Shown in pieces: positions 48,270 to 57,661 of a stretch of 64,000 bases of DNA. A program made the translations under genes and the position numbers. Positions within the stretch are counted from its first letter, which is position 1. The number at the start of each line of letters is the position of its first letter. The notes below the pieces were generated by a model. It made no database searches. It was not told the origin of the DNA and worked only from the letters and a program-made list of their open reading frames with translations. This DNA comes from Isoetes taiwanensis (taxonomy: Eukaryota; Streptophyta; Lycopodiopsida; Isoetales; Isoetaceae), in NCBI GenBank assembly GCA_021234155.1, contig JAJEKV010000770.1, forward strand, positions 1 to 64,000. Reading direction: 5' to 3'.

Positions 48270-48755
48270 ATGGTAGGGATGTTCAGAGATCACTACGGCC
48301 TACTTCGGGTGAGCGAGGAGGGCCTTCGGCATATGTTAAATAGGGCTCATGACCAATCTCTGAAGGTGGAAATGCCTAAATCCACCTTCTTTGCTGAATT
48401 CGAACCCACCCTAAACCCATATAGTAGATGGATCTTTGGGCCTTCAATGGCTATGTTTGGGGTCGGATTGACAGGAAGTGAGCTCTTAGACAAGGTCCAT
48501 GACCTTATGTTACATGCTGCTACAAAGGCATCCAGTTTATTTCTTATCTGTCACTTGCCCGCTCTGAGCCAGCAACAGCGGGAATTACTGGCACGGTTGC
48601 GTTCTTACCACCAAGGGATGCAGGAAGCACTGGCAAACCTGATCCTGTTAAATTCTGGGATGACTACAGAAAGCTTAGATGCTTTAGTGCAGAAAACAGT
48701 AATTTTGGATGCACCAGAAGTCGAGCCAGTCATACCAGCATTTCCTGCTGCTTAG
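48270..48755 (+). CDS. Intact unknown ORF, 161 aa
   Basis: An ATG-initiated frame (MVGMFRDHYGLLRV...) runs without break to a TAG at 48,753-48,755. The frame is open from 48,228, so an upstream exon is possible, though I see no convincing acceptor. The protein is helix-prone: it has a basic/polar N-terminal third, a Phe/Pro-containing middle (FFAEFEPTLNPYSRWIFGPS), then LSQQQRELLARLRSYHQGMQ and a leucine-rich C-terminus, ending Pro/Val-rich. I do not recognise the family. The lack of any lesion stands out among decayed neighbours. It is convergent with the helix-turn-helix gene at 49,178-49,911 and could be a host gene exon or a protein of that transposon. Confidence 0.5.
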   Translation: MVGMFRDHYGLLRVSEEGLRHMLNRAHDQSLKVEMPKSTFFAEFEPTLNPYSRWIFGPSMAMFGVGLTGSELLDKVHDLMLHAATKASSLFLICHLPALSQQQRELLARLRSYHQGMQEALANLILLNSGMTTESLDALVQKTVILDAPEVEPVIPAFPAA

Positions 48756-48759
48756 GAAA

Positions 48760-49177
48760 TGCATGTAAGTTTAGTTCTCGGGTACAGAGCTTTCAATGGA
48801 AAGCCAAATTTTGTAAAGCCAAATTTTGTATGCTCCTTTTTTTAATATATTATACTTTCCAACAGAGCTGTGCTTGAATCTGACAAAAAATTGTCTTTAT
48901 TCAACAAAAATTTGTACTTCTTAGGATCGGTTAGTTATCTGTTCTCAAATATTTTTAGACTATACACACAACCAGTAAAGGAATACTCAATTTTGTCATA
49001 TTCTAATATTCTAAACATTAAATATTGCATTTCAGACTAGAGTCAACTACACACAATTCACATGCTGCATACAGTACACCACAATCACTGTACAACACAA
49101 TAACCACCACATGCACCACCACACTAACCACCATAACTAAGAAACATGAATAACAGAAATAAACTAGCCTGTGATTC
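48760..49177. other. Non-coding; CACCACA-rich stretch at 49,069-49,140
   Basis: No gene. GTACACCACAATCACTG and AACCACCACATGCACCACCA recall the subterminal CACCACA motifs of the giant element. They may be the subterminal repeats of the transposon whose right end is at 50,166. Confidence 0.5.
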
Positions 49178-49911
49178 CTACAGATAGTGGGCAGCATATT
49201 CTTCTCTTACATTTCTCTCCAATCTTCTAGTTCTAACATCCTTTGTGTTAGGAGACACTCTGGTGTTCTCAATCCAAAAATTTTGAATCTTTTCTATATG
49301 TTCATCTGAAATTGCATCGAATCTTTTAGCCCTCTTGTAAGAAACCCATTTCCCACCATTGTAATCGATCTCTTCCCTCTTTTTCTTTGCCTTTTGCAGG
49401 TTTCTTGGGTGAACACCTAATACCTTTCCAAGATCTCGCTGGCTGATTTTGTCACTTGTTTCATAATCTGCACGGTGTGGTACCAAGGCAGCTATTCTTA
49501 GCTGCTAGGCAGTCATTGCTGGTAGAGAGTTTGACAGTCTGCATGGAGTCCCAGAGGCTCCTTATAACGATGCTCTTGGCTTCCAAATCTTTTAATTCTT
49601 CACCTATGAATTTTTCCAATGTTTTATCCCTCAAAAACTCAAGTAAAATTTCTTTCTTCATGCTATCCTCAATTCTTTTTGGTCCGTTTTATGGAAAGAC
49701 GTTAGCAAATTAAGGACAATGACACGATGTTTCTTGCTTGCACTTCTTGATGGACCAGGATCCTTACGCCACCCCGCAAGCTCCATTTTTTTCTCTTCTT
49801 CTTTTCCTCTAGCGTCTTTTTCTTCAACATTTCTTCTTCCTTGGTTCTTCTTCGTTTTCTCCTCTCTGAAATGCCAGTTTGTGGACAGATTACCTCATTG
49901 ACATCCATATC
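49178..49911 (-). pseudogene. Helix-turn-helix, possibly transposase-related gene (copy 2)
   Basis: Read from the right, an ATG near 49,908 opens about 70 codons that are extremely basic and acidic in alternation (SERRKRRRTKEEEMLKKKTL). Next is a second block, MKKEILLEFLRDKTLEKFIG (49,461-49,661), then a shifted frame at 49,178-49,486 with ISQRDLGKVLGVHPRNLQKA, GKWVSYKRAK and IQNFWIENTRVSPNTKDV, ending at a stop at 49,178. The ISQRDLGKVLGVHPRNL block has helix-turn-helix spacing. The whole third block is homologous to the relic at 10,543-10,900. It has at least two frame changes, which could be introns or mutations. It reads away from a terminal repeat at 50,166, so it looks like the 5' part of a transposon gene whose catalytic part is missing or unrecognised. 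Confidence 0.55.
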
Positions 49912-50075
49912 CACAATGGATTGGAGCTTACAGCAGGGAGGGAGCCAAAGAACAAGACGTAGGCAAAGAACAGGAAGGGGCCAAAGAATAGGAATTTGAA
50001 TTTGAAATTAGAATTTTCCCCACAAATTGGGACTCTATTCTTAAATAACGGCAGTTGAGCGGTACCATAATTATA

Positions 50076-50166
50076 CTTTCATACCACAAAAGTGGCGGAT
50101 GCAACGCCACATTTTGGGGGGACAGGGGGGACAACCGAATTGGAACACCACAGCGTGCTTTTACCC
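50076..50166 (-). repeat. Transposon terminal repeat, GGGTAAAAGCACG type
   Basis: On the minus strand the end reads GGGTAAAAGCACGCTGTGGT, then GTTCCAATTCGGTTGTCCCC and a TGTCCCCCC run. The first 13 bases match the giant element and the MITE ends (consensus GGGTRAAAGCAYG), and TGTGGTGTTCC matches CACC-type sequence in the giant left end. The helix-turn-helix gene starts about 170 bases further in. I find no matching left end. Confidence 0.65.
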
Positions 50167-50821
50167 AGGAGAGAGTATATTTGTTGTAACAGAATCATTG
50201 CAATAGAACCTTGCTGCCCCAAAACTCGATTAACGCAGTGCCAACACCGTTGTTAATAGAATTATTCTCCTTCCACAGGCCGTTGCATCTATGGCTGGTT
50301 AGGGTCTGCCATCTTCAAATTTGGCGGATACAGTTCCCCTTTCTTTGTCCGAGCATAATTTAAAAGCAAATTAAAATATTGTAACCTGTATACACGAGGA
50401 AATTAGCTGAAATAAATATTGATCATACTTAAGAAAAAAAGAGCTCTGGATAACTCCATACATGTGATCTCTACAGATATATATGATGTTTAATAGTTTA
50501 TTAGGACTCGTAAATCGAAACACAAATTAAAAGTACTGTTCTTAGACCTGTTCCTTTATCTAATATAGTGGCCTAGCCCAATTTGTCAAGTCCACTCCAT
50601 GAATAAGAACATCATAAAAGCATTTGATTGAACAGCCAAGTAAAAAAATTGGAAATACATGGAATAACAATGCTGCAAACCTTGATATTAACTTCATAAA
50701 TCTTTATTAATGATGATACTATGGTGGCAGTGTTTTGCACAAAGAATTGATGCATTAGCATATTTCAAGAATAGTCTCAGATAATGTATTGTCTTCAAAC
50801 ACTTCTGCACAGCAAGCCTCT
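50167..50821. other. No gene seen
   Basis: AT-rich sequence with no open frame of note and no repeat structure. Confidence 0.5.
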
Positions 50822-51143
50822 GGGTAAAAGCATGTTAGGGTGTCCCTTAAAAAGTATTATTTAGTGACCAAAAAAGTACCTAAAAAGGTACCCAGGACTG
50901 GGTACTGGGTACTTGTGTAATATCTCAATAAAAGGTACATTCTAGAACTTTTATATATATTTTGGTCTCCGGTAGCATTATCTTTATTTTAACTTTGAAT
51001 ATTAATGCATCCTTGACTTTTATTTTGGACTTTTGTACTAGTTTTAATGAAAATAAAAATGAGAAAGTACCCAGTTCTGAAGTACCTAGTGTATGTACTT
51101 TTGCAGGTTCCAAAAGTGGTACACCCTAACATGCTTTTACCCC
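50822..51143. mobile_element. MITE, ~322 bp, GGGTAAAAGCATG ends
   Basis: The left end GGGTAAAAGCATGTTAGGG (then TGT) is perfectly inverted at 51,122-51,143. Inside, further inverted pairs occur (AAAAGTACCTA... / ...GTACTTTTGC and TACCCAG-ACTGGGTA), so the whole element can fold back. There is no coding capacity. A clear target duplication is not visible (flanks CCTCT and CTCAA). It is a non-autonomous miniature element whose ends match the family at 9,816, 38,253 and 50,166. Confidence 0.88.
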
Positions 51144-53213
51144 TCAACATAGAATGCTCATGGCCTATTGCAACAAACAAAAACATTATCAGTGTAGGAA
51201 CCTTTGCTTCAGAAGATGACAGAATATGCACCTAACATTAAGTCTAAACATAGAATGCTTCCGTTCTGCGTTTTGCAACAAATAAAAAGATCTAATATAA
51301 GAATATTTGCCTTAAGCAATGACTGAATATGCATTTGTATTTGGTAGTTTTTGAAAAGGGAAGACTGTCAGGCCAGTTGATCCTCATGTGCACAGCCTAT
51401 AATAGTTCCATTGGTATAATTATATGAGAACAAGATGGGGGCCTATAGCATCCTTGAGCTTCTTGTAAAAATATCTTAAGGAAAGAAGAATGCTATATAA
51501 GCCTTGTACATATAGTTGGATTATTAAATCCAAAAGTTCCCATACATTTTCATTTGAGTGGCATTTAGACCAAATCTTGCACTCAAATCTATTTGCAGCC
51601 CATAAGTAAAATACTAACAAAGAAACCATTTACCACCTACAATCCGAAAAATAAATGTGGACCTGAATGCAGTCAATGAATCTCTATTCTATAGGATGGA
51701 AAACAACCACCTCCCAATCGTACCTTCTTTTTCTGTTCATTTTGAGCTGATGAACACTTGTCAGCCATTATGCAAAAGCAATTCTATATCACAAGTCTAG
51801 TTCCAAATGTCCCTGTGCACCTCTTCAGCTGAATTGTCTATTTTGTTTGCCATTCTGCACTTCAGATTGTCACATTATTAGGTACTGCAATCGCATCTGC
51901 CACAATAAAGAACCCACCTACACGTGCATCTTACTCGTCTACAATTTCCAAAGAACGGCCTCTCTCCCTATGCACCATGCATTCTTGAATGCTTAGCTCA
52001 AGAATGAGCATTCTGCTTACCTCCGGCAGTCTGCATGCGAATTCTCAATCTGCAACATATTCAAATGAATTCTATTTAGCAAGTATTGCAAGTTCGACAT
52101 CTTTTTTTTTTTGCCTTATCTTTGACTGTCAAATAAGGATATTCTATACAAATTCCATCCTAACCACGTATCTCGGCCTCACATTTGAGACATTCCATAA
52201 ATATCCCTCAATCCTCATCTCCATGCCTAGGGATTGCCCTTCGGACAACCCAAATTGCAATTTGAGTCAGTTCATCCATTGCATGTCTAGTGAAACAAGA
52301 GGGAGAAACTTAAATTGAATGTACATCTTGAATTAATTATGATAATGTTTCTAGTTTTGATTAAATCTATATCTACCTCTTACCATTATGAGGCTAGTAA
52401 TTTGGGTGGCTAGTCCTTTGGGTTAGCAATTACAAGATCTTGTGTTCAACTTTGTCTTAACACATTTAGAGGTCTATCTATCTATCTTTTAAGAAAGTTT
52501 AAAACTACTATCTATCTATCTATCTATCTAAAAGTGAGTTCACTTAGAACGTTCAAAGACCACCATAATGTGAAAAGTGTATGCCTTTTACCATGCAACC
52601 AACTTGTTCAAACGCCTAAGCTTGGTGAGCCCATGCTACCATGTATAGATGACAAACATGTTTGCTTGTATCTTGTTTTATACCATTGAAAGCTACATAA
52701 ACCAACTAAAAACAAACCCAATTGAAGAAACGAAAGGCCTAAGATTAACTTTGAACCAAGTGGTATGGCTTTCGCTCATATCTATGAGTTGCCGCCATTA
52801 CCAACTTGGCCCACTAATTTAGTGGAACCTGCAAAGCTAGTGCAACTCACAAGATATTCGACCTTAAGGCATATGATATTCCATGTAAGGGATAAGGCTT
52901 CTTAAAATGTGATAGGTACACGTTGGCAAAAAGACATCGAGTCACTAGGTTGAAAGTGTGGTCAATGGGTATAAGAGGCAACTTGGCTAGGCAATAAGTA
53001 TAATCATGTCAGCAGGGACTTTGAGAATTGTGCATACAATGTGTTTCAGAAGCAAGATGATAGTCCAGACTGGGCCCCTTTTTTTTTTTTTTTTTTTTTG
53101 CTAAAGTTGGTTTTGCAATTTGCTCAAATATCAAAAAATTGTTGGATTCCATGTAATGGTCTTCAAATCTATTTACAAGATAGGGATCTCGCTAAACATT
53201 TTGAAAGATTTCT
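51144..53213. other. AT-rich intergenic DNA
   Basis: No gene is recognisable. It contains a SINE-like piece at 52,390-52,455, a short (CTAT)n run at about 52,510-52,530 and a T-run at about 53,079-53,099 upstream of the ARGOS-like gene. Confidence 0.6.
52390..52455 (+). repeat. tRNA-derived SINE-like sequence (copy 1)
   Basis: TTGGGTGGCTAGTCCTTTGG through TTGTGTTCAACTTTG matches, piece by piece, the minus-strand sequence at 63,020-63,082 (GGTGG-TAGTCC-TTGGG-TAG-AA...TTGTGTTC). The parts resemble pol III box A (TAGC--GGTGG) and box B (GTTC-A-TCC) at tRNA spacing, but no foldable tRNA remains. Confidence 0.5.
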
Positions 53214-53501
53214 ATGCAGAAAAAGAGCATGGTGTACTACAAGAATGAGTATTTGATGAGGTTCCCGAAGGAAGAAGCGGCTCAAAAGACTAACTTCTAC
53301 TCTGGAGCGGAAGCTTGCGCTATTGTTTTGGTATTTGTTCTTAGCCTGGGGTTATTAATCCTTCCTGCTATTTTGCCACCTCTACCTCCTCCTCCTCTAG
53401 TTTTGATGGCCATACCTGTCATCATATTTATTCCTCTACTTTTGCTAGCTATTTTCAAGCCCCAATCTACAACTATTTATGCTTCTATGGCTATGGATTA
53501 G
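53214..53501 (+). CDS. ARGOS/OSR-like organ-size regulator, 95 aa
   Basis: An ATG-initiated, uninterrupted single-exon frame ends in TAG. The core is the diagnostic OSR-type segment: LSLGLLILPAILPPLPPPPL (about residues 43-62), then a second hydrophobic stretch AIPVIIFIPLLLLAIF. This gives two membrane helices around the invariant LPPLPPPP turn. The N-terminus is short, basic and variable (MQKKSMVYYKNEY), and the length of 95 residues suits the family. In flowering plants ARGOS, ARL and OSR1 are membrane proteins of the ER and other membranes that promote organ growth and damp ethylene response. Here family membership is seen and function is inferred. It is the best candidate for a functional host gene in the window. 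A T-run about 115 bases upstream is the only notable promoter feature. Confidence 0.82.
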   Translation: MQKKSMVYYKNEYLMRFPKEEAAQKTNFYSGAEACAIVLVFVLSLGLLILPAILPPLPPPPLVLMAIPVIIFIPLLLLAIFKPQSTTIYASMAMD

Positions 53502-54289
53502 CTAGGTATCTGTTGCATTTTTGCCATGTATTCTCATGTTATTCTTTAAACGTGTAAACATTGTTTTATGGTTCTAAGTTTTCTTTCTTTTTTATTTCAA
53601 TCGTTACATTATAAAGAATGTCTTTATAAATGTTCATAAAATGTTAAAATGTTAGAATCAATAATGCCTTGCAATGTTAGTATACTCTTATAGTAATGCC
53701 AACACTTCTGGCTATCTTGGAGGTAATTTGATCCAAGACTTGTCCAGACACCTACTTGTGGAACAAAATGTCACACTAGTTAACAAATCCATCCATTCTT
53801 TCACCATGCAGTATTCCCCATCTCCAAAGGTGAGTCTGATGCTTTGTCGATGCAACTGCTTGGACGCGTCACACTCGTGCAAACTATGAAGAAAAGTATG
53901 TAATATATTGGCTGTAATAGCAACCATAGTGGGGCAAAAGTATGCTGGTGGGGTGCAAAAAAACGTGACCCCAGCACGTAGATCAGCACCCTGCACCTAC
54001 TATTCTATCATTATATTCCACTTGTCATTCATTCCAGTGGTTGAACCCTCGTGAACATCAGGTGAGCATCCAATAGAGAACTTTGGTATCCTTCTAGTCA
54101 GTAAAGGAACAATCATCCCGATCATTGCAGAATAAGGGTGCTTGGATATCCTCATCCCCAAGGAACCTATTTTACATTCACGGAGACCACTGCTTTTGAC
54201 TTGGTGTAACAGTTCTTAGTTTGCCTACTGCCAGGATCCACATTCAACAGTGTACCGCCTCACCCTCGGAGTTCTAGACTCCCCCATTA
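53502..54289. other. Intergenic, no gene seen
   Basis: This is presumably the 3' flank of the ARGOS-like gene. No further open frame is convincing. Confidence 0.5.
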
Positions 54290-54868
54290 GTGCAGAAAAA
54301 TCCATTATTCTTCAAAGAATGCTCTCGGAGGATCAAATGATCTGTAAGAATGGGTTACAATGAACTCTCTCTGCAAGAACGGTGTGGTTATCCTCAAAAG
54401 GGCCTTTCTTAAATACTCCACCATAGCTCTTGATTTATGGAAAGCCACGGGTCTAAAACTCCAAATCAATTTTTGGCAGCCCCTGATTTGATGAGTTGCT
54501 CCCAGGGCAATCAGAGGGAGCTGGGCAGTCGTGGTCTTCACACTGCCCCTCCTTTGACATGTTCATGCTTTTCTTGATCCAATGGCATCATGCCATGTCA
54601 TCACTTTTAAAGTGATTTGTTTTGGTAGAATAGTGCTAAGCTCTCTCGCCCGTCGTATAAAACTGTTGCTAAGCATGTTTTAAGTAATTCCCACATGTAT
54701 ATGGCCTCTGCCCTTCTGGCTTCTCAGTCAAAGTTTCAGGTGATTGTTACCATTGTCCGTAATTTTATTTGGGGTGGGAATGAGGAGCATGCTGTGGTCA
54801 AGATGGCATGGTCCAAATGCACTAGGCCAAAATTTGCAGGTGGTTTGGGTATGACAGACTTCCATCTG
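54290..54868 (+). pseudogene. LINE reverse transcriptase C-terminal fragment
   Basis: On the plus strand, broken frames give the region downstream of the reverse transcriptase active site of a non-LTR element. An ATGLKLQINFW stretch near 54,460 corresponds to the usual SGLKIN motif. After a frame change, VRNFIWGG near 54,760 and GGLGMTDF near 54,845 correspond to the FLWGG and GGLGI(R/K)D motifs. The catalytic part is absent. It is not the missing piece of the 28-32 kb LINE by any evidence I can see. The fragment runs in frame into the ORF1-like protein that follows. Confidence 0.8.
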
Positions 54869-55510
54869 CAAAGGATGAACGAGATTGAAGAAGAAAAGGC
54901 TAGGATCATGCAGAGGTTGGTTGAGTTAGAAAAAGCAAATGTTGAGTTAGATGCATGGGAATCATTTGATAGAATAAAGCCGCATATCATGGAATTTGAG
55001 GAGCAGAATAGAATTAAGCATGACGTTAGGCTGATAGGGGTAGCAGAGAAACCTAATGAAGACACATATCGAGTTGTTGCAGAAATAATAGAGACAGTTT
55101 TCAAAGAACACCGGAGCAATAGCATCATCGTCAAAGCAGTGCGGTCAGGCCAATGGAGGGATCGGTCGAGGCACATAAACCTGACGCTCAGGGACATGAC
55201 AGCCAAGGAGAGGATACTGCGCATGGGATCCAGATTAAGGAATGGGATCAAAGTACGAGGGTGTCGCGGCGATCATGCGGCGTCGGGGGCTACACTGGAA
55301 GAAGCGGCGGGGGCGGGGGAATTGAACCAAGCAGGGATACATGTGGGAGTCAGGAACGGCAAAGTGTACTTGCACAAGAGGATCAAAGAGCTGACACTCC
55401 TAGGACAAGAACAGAATCTGGAGAGACCGGAGGCCATAAAGTCAATAGGACTGGAGAAACAAACGAAGATCAAACGTTCCATAAGACCTTTTCTTCAAGA
55501 AAGAAGATAA
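54695..55510 (+). CDS. Chimeric 271-aa ORF: LINE tail fused to L1-ORF1-like protein
   Basis: One uninterrupted ATG frame starts in LINE ORF2 tail sequence (residues 1-57) and continues into a different protein. A coiled coil comes first (MNEIEEEKARIMQRLVELEK, residues about 64-83). A domain follows with the look of the L1 ORF1p / Transposase_22 RNA-binding core: HDVRLIGVAEKPNEDTY, then HRSNSIIVKAVRSGQW, RHINLTLRDMTAKERILRMG and a basic tail. In L1 elements such proteins trimerise through the coiled coil and bind element RNA. Most plant LINEs use a different ORF1 (the DUF4283 type, as at 31 kb), so this pairing is unusual. The frame is open over 816 bases. It could be a fusion by chance of insertion, the ORF1 start of a second LINE, or a domesticated fusion. 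Assignment of the second half rests on motif resemblance. Confidence 0.55.
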   Translation: MYMASALLASQSKFQVIVTIVRNFIWGGNEEHAVVKMAWSKCTRPKFAGGLGMTDFHLQRMNEIEEEKARIMQRLVELEKANVELDAWESFDRIKPHIMEFEEQNRIKHDVRLIGVAEKPNEDTYRVVAEIIETVFKEHRSNSIIVKAVRSGQWRDRSRHINLTLRDMTAKERILRMGSRLRNGIKVRGCRGDHAASGATLEEAAGAGELNQAGIHVGVRNGKVYLHKRIKELTLLGQEQNLERPEAIKSIGLEKQTKIKRSIRPFLQERR

Positions 55511-56908
55511 TGTTGCAGGCATACGACTCTGCTATTATCCTAAAGATACCATTATTTGGCTCAACATAGTAAGAACCATGTCACTGTCCAAATACTATTA
55601 CTGAACATGTGCATCTTTCACCAATATAACATGTCTTCAGCCTGTAAAGGTTCTATAAAACTAATATATTCAAAGTTCATGCTGTAATTTAAAGCCCACC
55701 TTCAAGAATAAGTTCTATCTGAGTAAGATTGTTGACTTGAATGTTAGATACATCTTCAACGTCTTTCTTAGTGGTTGCACATTCTGAGAATTGGAACACA
55801 AAAATCTCAGTTTTAATTCTCAATTTATAGTGTATATCAAAAAAAGTATTATCAGGAACATCTATAGGTTCACCAAAGCTTAGAAGATAAAGCAATTGGG
55901 GTCGCAATAATTCGTGTGCATTGTAAATGCATTTCTTAAGCATGATCAATTGAAGGAAAGTCCCTTCACTTCTGAGGACCTTCAATATGCATTTTAGTCT
56001 TAAATTTTATATGGCCAAAAGTGTTTCCAATGGTGGAAGTTAATGATTAGCATATAAGAATAGATGAAAGGTCAAGAAGCAAAAGATTTATGTATGCCTT
56101 GCTTGCCGAGTTCTTTATTTCTATGGGGATACACAATAGAATAGAATAGAATAGAATAGAATAGAATAGAATAGAATAGAATAGAATAGAATAGAATAGA
56201 ATAGAATAGATTTTTTAACTCCACGGAGACCAATAGGTCATGGGACCCATACAATGGGCTAGTACAATCATTACTACTAGGATTAAAAAACCCCTGCCTC
56301 GAAAGGTTTTCAAGGGAAAACCCTTTGCAGTAATGATGATACTAGACAAGCGGAGATAATGACTACTGAGGGCTCAGTAATTGCAGATGTTTATCTAGAA
56401 CCTCAAGTATGTATAATGCCAAGTCATGCACAGATGGTGCTCTGAGAAGGAATAACAAATAGTCTTAGCAGGCTATTATGAAACTACATAGGCAAGTTTG
56501 AAATTTTCAAACCACATAAATCTACACAGCTAAGGTTGGACAAGCATTTGTAGTTATAGGACAGGACAATTCTGTAGATATAATGGAAATCCAACACCAT
56601 AATGCAATGGTGGAGTAAGGCGAATATTTTTCCTGCAATATAAGAACTCTTCAACATAGCCCTTTCTTCATGTGACTGAAAATGGCATTGAATAATGATC
56701 CATATAAGGATGAGATCTGACCTCCATATGTCAGCACAACACAATTTCTGTATCCAAAATGAATAGTCTCTGATCCCATTATGAAACGCAACTATCCACA
56801 TGTTCAAATTGTGAAGAGACCATAGTTTTAATAAAGTCCTATCATTCTAAGTGATGTCATGCTAACTATTCAACTTGTAACCATGCAAAGAATAGCATAA
56901 AATTATAC
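55511..56908. other. Non-coding apart from one unrecognised frame
   Basis: The minus-strand 98-codon frame at 55,689-55,985 is ATG-started and protein-like but unknown. The remaining DUS3 C-terminal exons would be expected in this stretch on the minus strand, and I cannot find them. A pentanucleotide microsatellite is listed separately. Confidence 0.45.
56132..56211. repeat. (ATAGA)n microsatellite
   Basis: About sixteen perfect tandem AGAAT/ATAGA pentamers. Confidence 0.97.
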
Positions 56909-57661
56909 CCTGAGCCCCAATGCTCAAGACCATATCTGACATAATCACGAAGGATATCTAACCATTCATTTGCACTAATGTCCCGGTGTCTTTGCTCCTT
57001 CATCTCAGTAAATAACCAAGGCTGAAAGCCCACATGAAAACATGAATAACTGACACATACATTTTGAGAACATAAATACATGCTGCCAACTGGACATAGT
57101 ATTATTATATGCTACTTAGATACCTTTGTGAGTGCTCCACGAGCAATTAGGCATGTTGAAAGGCACGCAGAAGCAAGATGCTCATTCCAATTAGTAAATG
57201 AAAATATATCCCCATTTCCAATAACTTGCAAGTCACCGGCTTGTTCAGCACTTTTATAGATGTAATCCCAATCTGCTACTTTGCTGTAACGTTGCTGCGG
57301 GGTTCTGCCATGCACAGTTATAGCTACGGCACCCCATTCGCTAATTGGAGAATTAGAGAGTGAATACATTTCCTGCCTTCAAAGTAACCTGTCATAACTT
57401 TGTTAATTGAAAAACATGTCATCTTATGCTTTTCTTTTCGAAACAACATGCATGATAGTACCTACTTTGAGGGTGAGTGGATTGTTCATCACAGCCGAGC
57501 AAGCTTTGACTATGTGTCCCAAGCTTTGCTGGCTTCATAAGGAGAAATGAACCAGCTTCCTTCTTAACAACTATATCAATAGGGCAACCTACATTTATGT
57601 CAATAAAATCAACTGTGCATTCTTGTTCAATGAGCTCCACAGTTCTAGCCAAGGTATCCAA
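56909..57661 (-). pseudogene. tRNA-dihydrouridine(47) synthase (DUS3-like) gene fragment
   Basis: Three minus-strand exons encode the catalytic barrel of a DUS3-type flavoenzyme, which reduces uridine 47 of tRNA. Exon A (57,661 to about 57,463) has DTLARTVELIEQECTVDFID, INVGCPID and SFLLMKP, then a frameshift near 57,520, after which VMNNPLTLK is read. Exon B (about 57,388-57,124) begins GYFEG, has a second frameshift near 57,342, then WGAVAITVHGRTPQQRYSK, ADWDYIY, VIGNGDIFS and IARGALTK, ending at a GT donor. Exon C (57,021-56,909) follows a TTTCAG acceptor: [16 protein letters not shown] and YGLEHWGS. The active-site Cys, normally between the GCPID and VHGR motifs, is not visible in a clean frame. 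The N-terminal zinc-finger region and the C-terminus are missing; the 5' break at 57,661 abuts AT-rich repeat. The two frameshifts suggest a dead or partial copy. Confidence 0.85.
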
